Below, in pieces: positions 38,877-50,356 of a DNA stretch of 64,000 bases (the first letter of the stretch is position 1; every line of letters starts with the position of its first letter). The stretch spans positions 1,240,001-1,304,000 of the forward strand of contig WHVY01000007.1 of the NCBI GenBank assembly GCA_022266195.1. Direction: 5' to 3'. The notes under the pieces were generated by a model. It was given only the letters and a program-made list of their open reading frames with translations, was not told where the DNA came from and ran no database searches. The position numbers and the translations under genes were made by a program. Source of the DNA: Tetranychus cinnabarinus (Eukaryota > Arthropoda > Arachnida > Trombidiformes > Tetranychidae).

Positions 38877-39648
38877 AGATCATTGTTAATCAGTCAACTT
38901 GGAATAACTTTGTTTCCATCCCAATAGATGGTGCATGAGCATTTAAAGGTATAAACTGTGATGATGAAGAGGAGGAGGTTAAGAAGATGCTGAAACGATG
39001 AGATGAAAATCTGACAATCACTTCTTATCTTGCCTAGTATTATGATACAACATGATGTTATTATTAAAGTTAACAGAAAAGTGAAAAAGAAAAAGTAATT
39101 CAACAAATTAACACCTTTTCTTGTTCAATAGTTATCCAATCAATCCCAATAAACTATTAATGTTCAATTGTTTTACCTTTCAATGATCAACTAAACATAA
39201 AGTGATTTTAATTGAGAAAATTTGTTCATCATTAAACATTGGATAAAAGCATAACAATTCAAGGATTTACATTTTCAATTATGTTTCTAATTTTGTCGAC
39301 ACTTCTTTTACCAACTTTGATTAGTCCAATTAACGGTGATTCACAAATTGGTAAGTTTAAGCAGAAAAACATTTTCAATTTTAAATGAGTGCAACTTTTC
39401 TTGAAATCAGTTAAGCTAATTGAATTATCAACTTTCATTGACTTTTCCATACAACACTTTAATCTTGATTGATTCCAATGTAATCAAAATTGAATTTTGT
39501 TGCCTAAAAAGTATATATCATAGTAATATTGAACAGTCAACAGTTTAATTAAATGCTAATCGACAATAAAAAGGTCAAGTGAATGGGAGATTCTTGGTAA
39601 AGAAAAGTAAAGCGCCAAAGAAAAAGGAGCGAATTGATGTTCTGGATG
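38877..39648 (+). repeat. Inverted duplication, right arm (dpr 5' region)
   Basis: This is the mirror copy of the left arm. It carries the presumed promoter and leader (38880-39280), the signal exon and the start of an intron. The inner ~505 bp match the left arm exactly by eye. The outer ~300 bp diverge progressively, but homology can still be followed through the blocks around 39575-39630 and out to about 39648. The two arms are separated by 37613-38876, which holds the 5S gene, so the whole is a near-palindrome with a 1.26-kb spacer. A 16-bp stretch at about 39387-39402 is missing from the left arm. Confidence 0.93.
39281..39350 (+). CDS. Duplicate signal-peptide exon, right arm copy
   Basis: This exon is base-for-base identical to the minus-strand exon at 37139-37208: the same ATG, the same 23 codons and the same phase-1 donor ATTG|GTAAGTTT (GT at 39351-39352). 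It points right, away from its twin. I found no matching phase-1 Ig exon on the plus strand in the remaining 24.6 kb. Either it feeds a second dpr-like gene whose next exon lies beyond the window, or it is an orphan first exon created by the duplication. The full coding and splice-site identity, in a repeat whose outer parts are diverged, argues that it is not old neutral debris. Gene conversion alone could also maintain it. A TATAAA sits at 38950-38955, mirroring the left copy. Confidence 0.5.
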
Positions 39649-40537
39649 CAACAATTGAATATCATTGAATGTGTTTTCCTATTTCGATCAACAAACAAGA
39701 GAGGATAAAAAGTGTGCATCACTCTCCATTAAATTATCCGTAAAAAAGCTTCTTCTTTTTCTTTGATCCATATTAAATGGTGAATCTTGAAATTTTTAGT
39801 CCACATTCTTTGCTGTGCATTTCTTTTCAACAAAGCGGCCCGTTCAATGGTAAACAAAGCCATGGCATTGAGCCCAACATTGTTGCTTCTCAGCTTGTTA
39901 TATTTAGTTTTTGATCCAAATTCGCGCAAATCATTAGCTCATTTTTTAGCTCATTTTCACTATTTTTTGCGATTATTCAACTCCTCTTTCTCATCTCTCA
40001 ACCTTCTTCCTTTGCTTAGATCTTCATCTTTTGTCCTGCCGCATTAACAAGCATGAGATTAGTTTTTTCATTCAATTTACATCAATTAGCATCATTGTTC
40101 AGTTCACCGACAAGCTTGAATTTCATCATAAGAATCATTGCGAAATGAAATCAATAACGTGGTTTTCACTTGTTTCAACATTTTCAGAAAAGAAAGAGTT
40201 GAGAAAAGTTTGAAAAATATTATGCTTTTGTAAACAGCTGATTGGTATTAGATGAGTTTAATCTTCACGTTAGTCTGCAAGAGTAAAATGAGTTTTTGCT
40301 CGATTTTTGGTTTGGTCAAATTCTGATGATAATGCTAAGCAGAGGATGATAATCATGTTCAACTTATTGCCTTATTAAACTGTTGACATACATTTATGTT
40401 AATGAGTTAATCAATTGCTCGCAAATGATGAGTTATTGAACTCCCTGGTTGACTTTTGTTTCATGTATGCAACTGTTGAGAGCTGTTACAAGCTAGGAAA
40501 CATCTAAGCTACATCTTCTGTCGATCATCTATGAATT

Positions 40538-40741
40538 TCAGCATATTTTCTCTAGCAGACTGACTTGAATCATTTGGTGAAGTATCTGATTGATAGGTTG
40601 GACAGCACGAAAACCTAAAAATCCACAATTCAAATCCAATATATCTAGGAAAAATAGTAATACAGCACTACGATATTGTCCAGTTAAATGATTATGATGT
40701 CGAACCTGATTTGCATCAAGTTTTCTTCGCATATTCGACAT
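40538..40741 (-). pseudogene. Relic with HNH-like V-x-HH-x-HLTG-x-YR motif
   Basis: The peptide holds MRRKLDANQVRHHNHLTGQY, then RSAV. This resembles the zinc/HNH-like block (VRDHCHLTG-x-YRGAAHxxCN) seen in recombination-endonuclease-VII-like domains. Such blocks occur attached to protein-primed type-B DNA polymerases of Polinton/Maverick-type elements and related virus-like elements. The expected flanking cysteine pairs are lost: NM-RRK in place of C-x2-C before it, and no CN after RSAV. The frame then runs into unrelated hydrophobic residues, and no polymerase motifs were found nearby. I read it as an old, decayed fragment. The surrounding 40.5-41.4 kb has balanced composition and may all belong to it. 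Confidence 0.4.
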
Positions 40742-43700
40742 CTGAAAGCGTTAATAAAAGCATACTTATTGTATCCATTATGCAATCTTTACATCTACTG
40801 AAAACCAAAAATCTTTTAGCCGAACCTCAGTCCTCTGATGCTTATTAGACAATCTGTAAGGACTCGATGACCATAATGGTTATTGACATGATTTGTGACT
40901 CTTTTGATTATCTTCTTGTTCCAATCAGTAACAAATTAACCAAAAAACGTGTTGACTGGTGAGTTTTTGTTTCGAAGCAACTTCTGTAGCTACAGAAAAA
41001 CATTGAAAATCTGCATAAACAATGGAATTGTTTTCTTGTTTAAACTTTACCTAAAAAGTCAGATCTTTACTTGCTTTTAGTTGGTCAGAGCATTAGAGCA
41101 CAATTTGTTAGCAGATTCTGCCAGATCAGTAGGTGTAAGTCTAGTTTAGTTTTGAAACGAAAACCAGAGAGTGTTCAGAATATTCACCTGTAACATGTTG
41201 TACATGTCCAACAATCTAGTAAAGTTTCTGATCAAAAAGTAAAGCTTTTCAAGAATAACTCGTTTGGCACCTCAACTTACAACCTGTTAGTGCTTTGAAA
41301 AATACAAAGTATTTAAACTGATCTAAAGTAAAGATGTTTAGACTTTGCAAAAGGTTTCAACAATAACAATCTGTACAAATTGAACGAGCAGAACATTTTA
41401 TCTGAATAATTGTTTCATTTCTGAATAAAATACGAGTCATTGTTGCGAAATTTCCAGAACTTTTTCTTCTTCTAAAGTTACTTTTTCGTTCGTCAAAATT
41501 AAATTTATCATTCCAAGTTTTCTTCTTTCAACTTTGTAATCGATAAAATGTATTATTTTATCTTTTCTATCATCTCAAAATTATTCTTGCTCACATTGAC
41601 ATTCAGAGTGTTCACATGAAACTTTCATATTCCATGTTGTCAATGTTGTTTTTGTCCCTTTCTCATCATTCACATTTCCAATTGCATGAGAATTTTTTTC
41701 TCTTCTTTTTTCTTCTTGTTACTCATTTCAGTTGAACGATGAAAGTGACTACTTGACAATCTGAATGCATCTGAACAATCTAAATCAGATGAAGATATCA
41801 TCATGTTGAATGATCAAATCAAAGCCTTGAGGTTATACCAGCAAGACTATGAAGTAGAGGCAAAAAGAAGCGACAAATAATGTATTAGATAATGTAGATT
41901 ATTTGTTCATTTTCCTTCACTTTTTTCATGTCTTGCTTGTTGATTCAATAACAAGGATAATCATGATAAATCAATGAAATAATTTTCACATTTTCCCTTC
42001 AACTCTATCAATTGAAATTGAAAGGAAAACCTTCATTCAATATTCATATTCCAATTGCTTTCAGCATCTTTTTCCCTCAGAATTGGTGAAACGATGAGAA
42101 GAAGACAATTGAACATTTTATTGACTGATGTAGAATAATTTCAACCAAGAAATGAAAATGTTTCTTCTTCTTCTTCTAAATATAATGATATAAATTATTT
42201 CAAGTGATTCAAGTAATAAAATGTTGCCCAGATTGAACCATGAATATAATAACAACTATCCATGAATGAATAAACTAGGGAAGAGAAGAAGAAAAGGAAA
42301 ATAACAATCTTTTTGCCATTTTTTACTCTTCTTCTGATAACATATTCAAATGGTACAATAAAATGATGAAAAATATATTAAACTCAAATTGTTATCAAGA
42401 TGAAACATGAAAGTATTAAGATAAGCCTGATTAAGCAAGAAACAACGAGAAAAGTAGAAACAAGATGAAGAGAGAAAAGGATGAAATAAAGATTTGTGTG
42501 ATTAAGAATAGAGAAATAATGTGATGAGAAAATGATGGAAATTTTTTCTTCTTCATCAAATATCATATTCTAATTCATCATAAACATACGTCGAGTCCAA
42601 GTTGAACTGGGAGTGAGACTGGGAATGAGAAAAGAACAGATAAAAAGATCGAAACTGATAACCGACAATTACTGTTTTTGCCTTTTCTTCTCAATCGTTT
42701 CGCTCTTATCATGAGCTGACTAAAGAGCACATCAGTTAATGATTGCTTCTAGGGAATGATTCTTATTCCAATGATGAGTCTAATAATAATGTTAATGATA
42801 ATGATTCTCACGATATTCCATATTCTGTTTTTTTCTCTTCTGTCGTTTCTTCCTTCTGACATTCTCACTGTTTTCCATCTTGCTGCTTCTTCTTCACTAA
42901 TCGTTCTCTCCTTTCCTGGTTCACAACCAATTCTGTAACTACATTTAGGTGTTCTAACAAGATTAATGATTCTTCTCTGGTTTAGACAGATTTTTATCTT
43001 CAATTTTGCCAACTAAAAACAATGAATACCTTCTTAGTTTCGCAGTGAATCAAGACCCAAAAATTCGCATCTTCTTTATCCCATTCTTTCCTCTGTCAGT
43101 TTTTATCACAAGATGAAAAGATGAAGAAAAACACTTTTTTCTTTTCATGAACTTTTCAATCAAGACTGGAAATTTTAAACTTCTTTTTTCTCGTCCTTCT
43201 TTCCACCGACAAATTGGTGAATCAAACTCAATCTTTTGTTTTGCAAAACTTGAAACAAACTTCTTCTTCTTCTTCCATCAAGCCATTCTTATCATCTCGT
43301 CACTTTATCCTTTCACTGCCTTATTATTCATCATAATTTGAATTTATCGAATAAAGTTGAAGGTAGAAAAAAAAGAGTTTTACATTAAAATTCTGTTGCA
43401 ATTTTGCTCTTTCCATCATTTCCATTTTATCACTTCCATTGATAACTTGCAAGAAGACAGTTTTGCACGATCAAATATGTTGTCAATCAGAGTTTGCCTT
43501 TTGTACAACCTTCATCCCAGCATCCTCATCATTATCACTCTTAATCTGTCACAATTTTAACCTCTGAAAATTTCCATCAATTGATTCTCATTATCAAGCA
43601 AATTAACGAAGAAACGAAAAAAAAGTCAAATTTTTTCCAAGCCATTCTTGTCCACAAAAATTTGATTAGCATAATTCTCATTGAAATGATTGTCATAATT

Positions 43701-45642
43701 AGTGAAAGAGTCACAAGAGCAGTCATGAAGCGCATCATGAGGCAAACATTAAATCACAAGTGAGAATAGCTTTGAGCACAATTGTATGTTGGGAGTGAAA
43801 AGAAAAATTTCATTATGTTTATCATGTTATCATCATTACCATTAACAGGGAGTGAAAAAAAGGAAAGAGAAAAAAAACATTTATTCTTATAAAAATAATT
43901 CATCAAACAAAATAAGCATCCAGATAAGCCTCATTTAATTAACCAATAGAATCATTATAACTCATTAAAATTGCTCTCATTTCCATTAGCATCATGATAA
44001 GGGAATGAACAAACAAGGGAAAAAAATTTTCGTGAAAACAAAGAATTTTTTTCTTCCAAAACATTCTCTTGACGGAATTGTGAGCTTCAACTTTTCTGGA
44101 ATAAAACTGTTCGACAAACGTTTCAATTGCTTTTTCGCTTCTCTGGACAAATGATTTTCCATCAATTCCTCGATTCAATTAGTCTGAGTCAATTTTCGTG
44201 TAAAACTTAATGTTATCATTTTATTAAATGTGCGTGTAAAAGTGATAACATAATTGTTGGTAAACTTTTTTTCTCCTTTTTTCACTTTTCTCTTTTGTCT
44301 TCATGTTTGCTGTTGAATAATTTTCAAGCTCTTGTTTTTGTTTTGAAATCATCAAGGGAATCATCAATTACTTTTCTTTTTGTTTTCTCTAATTCTTTGT
44401 GTGTTTGGTTTGGAAAAGGAAAGCTCAGCATTCTGTTTGTAATACTGATGATGATGATGCTTACAGCCTGAAGGGAGTGAGTCTCGTTGAGCTTTCTTTT
44501 TCTCTTCTCTTTTGCTATTGTTTCAAGTTTCCTTCTTTTGGTTTAGAATATGATTGATGATCTGAAAGATAGGGAAAAAGTTCATTCAAGACTGATTAAA
44601 AACATTTTCTTCAGCGTCTTCTTTTCCTTTTTCCTTTGAAACATTTTGAACTGTTGATGAAAGACTAGATGAATATAAAAGTTGAACCAAAAAAAGGTTA
44701 ATAGCATGTGCACAGGGATGATAGTTTTTCATCTGCCATTCAAATTTTCTCAATCTTTTTCATCTCATGTTTTTCCATGTTGCACAGTGTGATTCAATTA
44801 GACGGTAAAAAGAAAACTTTTTTACAAAACTTTTTCTTCGTCTACAAGTATCAACGATAATGAGTTCTATGCATTGACAATAAACTTAAAGATTGTGTCG
44901 AGCTTCAGTATCGATGATTACCTCTTTATTTTGTTATCTTTTGTGATTTTTTACACTTTTATGGAAATTCGTTAATCAATTAAACTAGCGAATCTGTAAT
45001 AAAAGATTATTAATTTGTTTGGTTATTCAATATTCATAAATCAGAAAATATTTTAATACAAATTTTGGTTCTTCCAAAATTAAATTTATTCAAGAATTGA
45101 AACTTGATAACTCACTAAAAAATCCAAACTGCGCTTCGATCAATACTTTTCAATGCAAAAAAATTGTAATTGAAGCAGCTTATATTGGCCAACAGAAGCT
45201 GTTTTAAGAAATCTAAAGTTTAAAATGCGATCTCTGAAAATTTATCAATTTTAATAACATTTATCAAGATTAATTCATGAAATGCTGTTTAAATAGTTGT
45301 TGCCTTTTGATACTTTACAACTTGTAGTGTTTATAATTGAAAAGGAATCAAAACTATTGCAAGTATTTCCATTAAAGTCAAACAAATGTAACCACAGAAA
45401 AAAAAGGTTTCGCCTTTCAATTAGAAAACAAACAAAAAGGTGATTCTGAAAAGTTGAATTGAATTTAAGTCTCATTTTGCAAGCACAAAAGTGAATAACC
45501 ATGAAAAGAAAAACATTGAAAAGACAAATAGAGAAGTAAAAGTTTAAGTTAATTTGCACACTTAAAGAGTCTGATGGCAATATTTACTGTATAAAATAAC
45601 AGAAGAGAAGGAAAAGAAGGAGAAGGAAAACAAAAAAAAGTT

Positions 45643-45980
45643 TCATTCACCAACAATGAATACCAAAATGTCAAAGACAGATGAAAATAAAGTTGAAAAG
45701 GAATTGAGATGAAACATAAAAAAGGCATTGGAATCAAGCAGTTTGACTTTTAGTCTCATCATCCCATCATCCTCATCCTCATCATCATCTTTATACTTGT
45801 TAACTTGATGTTGATTGTTATTGTTTCTTCGCTGGCTTTTTGTTTCGTCTTGTACCATTTGCCTCGTGCTCTCGTTGCATTTTACTGCTTGTTCAACATT
45901 AACTTGTCCATATAATAAGTTTGCTTCCTTCAAGTGAAAAGGAAACCCTTGGAATTGCTTTGACAAGGGAATTTGCTTAA
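45643..45980 (-). CDS. Possible exon, unrecognised acidic/Asn-rich peptide
   Basis: This is part of one of the longest open minus-strand frames outside dpr. A pyrimidine tract ending TTTTTAAG at about 45980 could be an acceptor, after which the frame reads QIPLSKQFQGFPFHLKEANL, LYGQVNVEQAVKCNESTRQM and VQDETKSQRRNNNNQHQVNK, then an acidic run (YKDDDEDEDDG). The acidic run is encoded by a CATC microsatellite on the plus strand, which inflates the frame. No domain is recognised and no clear donor was seen. It could be untranslated sequence or chance. Confidence 0.15.
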
Positions 45981-48900
45981 AAATAAAGTAAATGTTTACA
46001 TACGTTTCATCCAAGTAGTTTATATTTATATACACTTTGTTTTTACCATAACATCGACTTGTCTTCCTTTGGGTATCACAATTTTCATTTTCAATTCTCA
46101 AGCTTCTCTAGTAATCTTTTTGCCAACTTTTTTCTTTTTTCTTTTCTCTTTTTCTTCAATTTCTTTTTTCAATTTTTCGCTCTTCTCTTTTTTGCTGATA
46201 ACTACATTTTACCTCAGTATTAGACCGCTAGACATTCACTTCATCTTTTCTCTTGCTCTTTATTCCTTCGTTATCCTTTCACTTTAAGTTTTGTTCAACC
46301 TTTTACTTTACCCCGACTTTTCCAGTGTCGATCAAACTGACACTTTCCAAAGGAAATGCTTCTACTTTTGTTTCATCTTCTTCCATGATTATGATGGTGA
46401 AAAGGATGGAAAAAATGAATCGCAAGATTATGATGAAGAAGAAGAAGAAAAAAAGACGAAAATGAAGAGAATGAAACCTTTTCTGCTTCTTAATCTTATG
46501 CAGCTCTAACCACTGATGTTGTACAGAAGTGAAGGGAAAAGGTTTCACATCAAGTTGAAGCAAAATTTGCTTCCTTCACCTTTACTATCTTTTTCATCAT
46601 GACATGCTTTTCCTTCTGAACAATCTCCTTCTTTTCATTTTTTCCAATTCTCTTTTTTTGTGTTGCTCATCTCACTTTCTGAATCAGCTAATAAAGCATT
46701 TTATTGAACACGAAAAGTTGAACACATTAGATGCAAAAAAGAAGCAAATTTTTCATCAATTGATGTTTCTTTTCTGCTCTCCATGCAATTGAAATGATTG
46801 ACTCATGCAAATTGTGTTAACTCATATTTAGCTTTCACCACCGTTTCCTTCACTTGACACTTTTCAATTCAATCAGAGTTTATCAATTGAATTTTATTGC
46901 TTTGGGAATTTTCATGCAAAATAAAGAAATGCCAGAAAAGGTGAAAACTCTCATTTTGTAGAAACATTTTTTTTCTCTTCTTAATGAGAAATTCAATTTT
47001 TACCTTTTCCATCATTAATTGGTTATAAAAATTTATCAAAAGATTATCATCCCAGTGGATGAGGGATATTTTTTAAATGAACATTTCCATGTTGTTCAAC
47101 TTTTCTTGTTCATCAAGTCTCATGTTGAAAGGTGGAAAAAAATTGTTGATAAAAACTCATCAAATTCATTAAGCAGAATCCTTAAGGTAAAGATAATTGA
47201 TTTTCAAGGATTTATCCTTCTTAGCATTATAAGTTTCTCAGAGTTATTTATATCTAAACCTTCAATGTTATCTTCTTGTTACTCGTCTTTTTTTTGCTTC
47301 CCTTTCATCTTTTTCTTGTTCACTTTAATTCTGATTAACTTGCCAGTTTCCATGTATAGTTGCAAGTCTCATTGAGTGACACAAAAGTGAGTAAAATAGT
47401 GAATCTTATCACATGCTCTGCATACCTGTTAAACACCTGATAACGAGGAATAAACAAGTATTCATTATGGGCTTCCAATGAATACCTTTATTCAGTTTAC
47501 CTTCAATATTTGAATATCACTGGGATGGAAAAAAACGAATCATAATATTACTTGGGATTAAATATTTATCTCATCAATGCGACATTGTATTAATATGGAA
47601 ATTGAGTTTTCTTCGAAAAAAAAAGAAAACCCTATTCTGAACCTTTAAGACACAAGTAGAAGTGTCAATGAGCGAATGAAGCTTAAGGGCAAAGACTGCA
47701 AAAGACCAAAAACTCGACTTACTCTGCTTGCCTCATCTCATGTTACTTCATTTTACATTCAACTCGATTCGCGACTAAATCAATCATCGAGATTGACTCG
47801 TTTTTTTACCGCAAAATTCAGATTTTCACCACTTTTCGACTGAGTTCGAGATTGACTTATGGAAAAATTTTGTTAAGAGAAAATTTGTTTTCAGAACTCC
47901 ATCCAAGTTGGTCATGATTGAATGATTAACTGGCTCAAAGATACAGTTTCATTTGAGGTTGAGGGTCAGGTTAACAAGTGAAATGTGATCCTCTAGTGAT
48001 GACATTTTACTTCAACAGTCTTTCGGTTTGGCACATTTTACTCGATTCTTTGTGTAAACTCTCAAGTCATTTACCAACAAATGTGTAACGATTAACCAGG
48101 CGAGAAACTTTTTTACGTTGCTTATCTTTAGATACTTGCCGCACTTTTTTTACCGCCTCTGGTCGTTGAACATCAAAAGTGCATTTATCCTCTTTTGAAT
48201 CCAACAAGCTTAATAATGTTTTTCCTTTTACACTGACACAGTTTATTCAATCAAGTTTTCATATTCAAGTAGAGCTTTGAATAAAACCGTCGTTACCTTT
48301 TACCTCTTTTCCTTTAGATGCTACAGATAACAAAATTCTGGTAACAATGAATAACCACTTTTTCTTTGTGCAATAACATTGGAATAAAAGAGAAGAAGCA
48401 AGCAAAAGAATAAAGAAAATGTTATCATATCTGTTTGGAGTGAAAAATAAGAAAATTGTTTCTTTGAATTTCGCCAAACTTTTTCTTCTTCTTTTTCTTA
48501 CGACATAAATACTTATTGAAAAAGTAATAACAATGATAGTAAAAAGATATGGAAAAATGTTTGCAACAGAAAATGAATATTCATATATTATTCACAACAA
48601 TTTCTTCCCTTTCCATGGAATTCTCTTTTGACACCATTTCAATTGTACAACTTTTTACAGTTTCAATGATAACAATTGATTTTGGATTCTTTTTTCAATG
48701 TTGACATTCCTTTTGGTGGAACAGTTGAAAAATAGATTAACCGAGTTTCTCCTGTTAACCTTTTTTAGCAACATTTTGTTCAATTGTTCTTGTCCTTTTG
48801 TCAATGGAAAGATAAATAAATGAGAAACAAAAAAATAATTAGATTAATTCAAAAACTAATAGAGATTAATTAGTTTAGAAAACTCGAACTCATTTGAAAA

Positions 48901-49065
48901 TCTCAACCTCAAATCGTTGCCCAATTGCACATTCTCGATGACAATTATTATATAATCAAAAGATGGTTTTCAATGACTTTTGTTTCCCATTTGCTTTTCA
49001 TTTTCATACCGATCCTTGATATCATTGGCTGCAGAGTTATAAATATCTAGCAATAATATCTATTA

Positions 49066-50354
49066 TTAGGTTGAGTAAAAATTAATGCCCGTTTTAAGAG
49101 TCATTTTTAATCGTCAATTCAGATTAAATGAATGGTCACAATCAAAAGCTGTATTCACCACCAGCGTCAATCAGTCTTTTCCATCGCTTAATGAGGTTAT
49201 AAATTCCTCTTTTATAAAAGTTCGAGTCTTTTTATTCGAAAAATGTTTTGAGGCCATTATAGAGGGCTTCCCGATTATCGAAATTTTTATTTCGAAGAAA
49301 ATGTTCCATCGATCTAAAAAGGTGATAGTCCGATGGCGCAATATCGGGACTATAGGGAGGGTGGGGAAGTAATTCCCATTTGAGCTCGTCCCTGATTTTT
49401 TTTGAGGTCAAAGTAGCAGTATGAGGGCGAGCATTATCTTGATGAAAAATGACACCTTTTCGATTAACCAATGATGGTCTTTCGATTTTTAATTTCGAAT
49501 TTAAGCGGTCAAGTTGTTCACAATAGGTGGCAGCATTGATTGCTTGACCTTCGGGGAGCAACTCGAAGTGAACAATGCCACGATAGTCCCAAAAAAACGC
49601 TGATAAGCACCTTTTTTGGGTGCAAACCTGATCGGGCAGTGGGGATAGGGGCTTGACCAGGAGCTAGCCACTGTTTGCCACAGTAAAGATTATCGTAAAG
49701 GACCCATTTCTCATCGCATGTAATAAGCCGATCGAGAAATGGGTCCGCTGAATTTCGGCTTAGCAACAACTCACAAATTTCCAATCTTTGCTTTTTGTTA
49801 GCCAAACTCAATTTATGAGGTATCCATGTTCCTCGCTTGCACTTAAGTCCTAAGCGTTTGAGGCCTTTACATATAGATTTTTGACAGCAGTCCAATATGA
49901 CGGCAAGTTCCCGCGTTGTTTGGCGTGGATTATCTTGAACGATTTCCTGTAATCGTTCAAGATTTAAGGTCATTTTCCGTCCCCGACCGGGACTATCTTT
50001 GACCTCAAAATTGCCGCTTCGCAATTTTAAAAACCACCTTCAGCACTGACGCTCACTTAGCACTTCACTACCGTAAGAAAAACACAAATATCGATAGGCC
50101 TGGGTCGCATTATCGCCATTTTTAAATCTATTTAATAAAACAAACCGAATTTCTGCCGAATTTGGCTGCATTTTGACCTTAGAAAACACTAACTAAATGA
50201 ATCACAATTTACTAAACAAAGCTATCTAATGATCCTCAATACTGAGGCAATATTTCCCGCTAATTTGTATTATGTTCATCCTGTGGGTTGATTGTTAGGA
50301 TATTGATTAACAATCAGGATGCGAAAATCGGACATTTATTTTTACTCAACCTAA
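49066..50354 (-). mobile_element. Full-length mariner (Tc1/mariner) transposon, inactivated
   Basis: This 1289-bp element is bounded by TA target duplications (49064-49065 and 50355-50356). Both ends begin TTAGGTTGAGTAAAAAT and stay similar for about 30 bp (three mismatches), matching the TTAGGT start of mariner terminal repeats. It encodes one minus-strand transposase frame filling almost the whole element, as in all mariners. Both termini are intact, so it could in principle be mobilised in trans. Its own transposase is broken. Confidence 0.96.
49142..50171 (-). pseudogene. mariner transposase pseudogene
   Basis: The frame starts with ATG at 50171 and its natural stop is TGA at 49142-49144, about 343 codons, the normal mariner length. 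The N-terminal half carries the paired HTH region (RFVLLNRFKNG; GSEVLSERQC; RSGNFEVKDSPGRGRK). The catalytic domain has ITCDEKW (first Asp), IFHQDNARPHTA (second) and HPPYSPDIAPSDYHLF (third). Three lesions break it. There is an in-frame TGA at 50040-50042 just after ERQC. A one-base gain in a T7 run (49591-49597 on the plus strand as A7) shifts frame in the VLISVF-WDYRG region. A TAA lies at 49232-49234 after LKTFFE, before the last ~30 codons (NFYKRGI…DAGGEYSF). By my count 35 residues, not the usual 34, separate the second and third Asp. Confidence 0.95.
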
Positions 50355-50356
50355 TA

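Larger units (their letters stand above)
39649..49063 (+). other. Spacer right of the inverted duplication
   Basis: This may be the first intron of a second dpr-like gene if the right exon copy is used. Apart from the HNH-like relic and balanced-composition DNA at 40.4-41.4 kb, and the doubtful frame at 45.6-46.0 kb, it consists of AT-rich spacer and CTT/GAT simple tracts. No Ig exon was seen. Confidence 0.5.
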
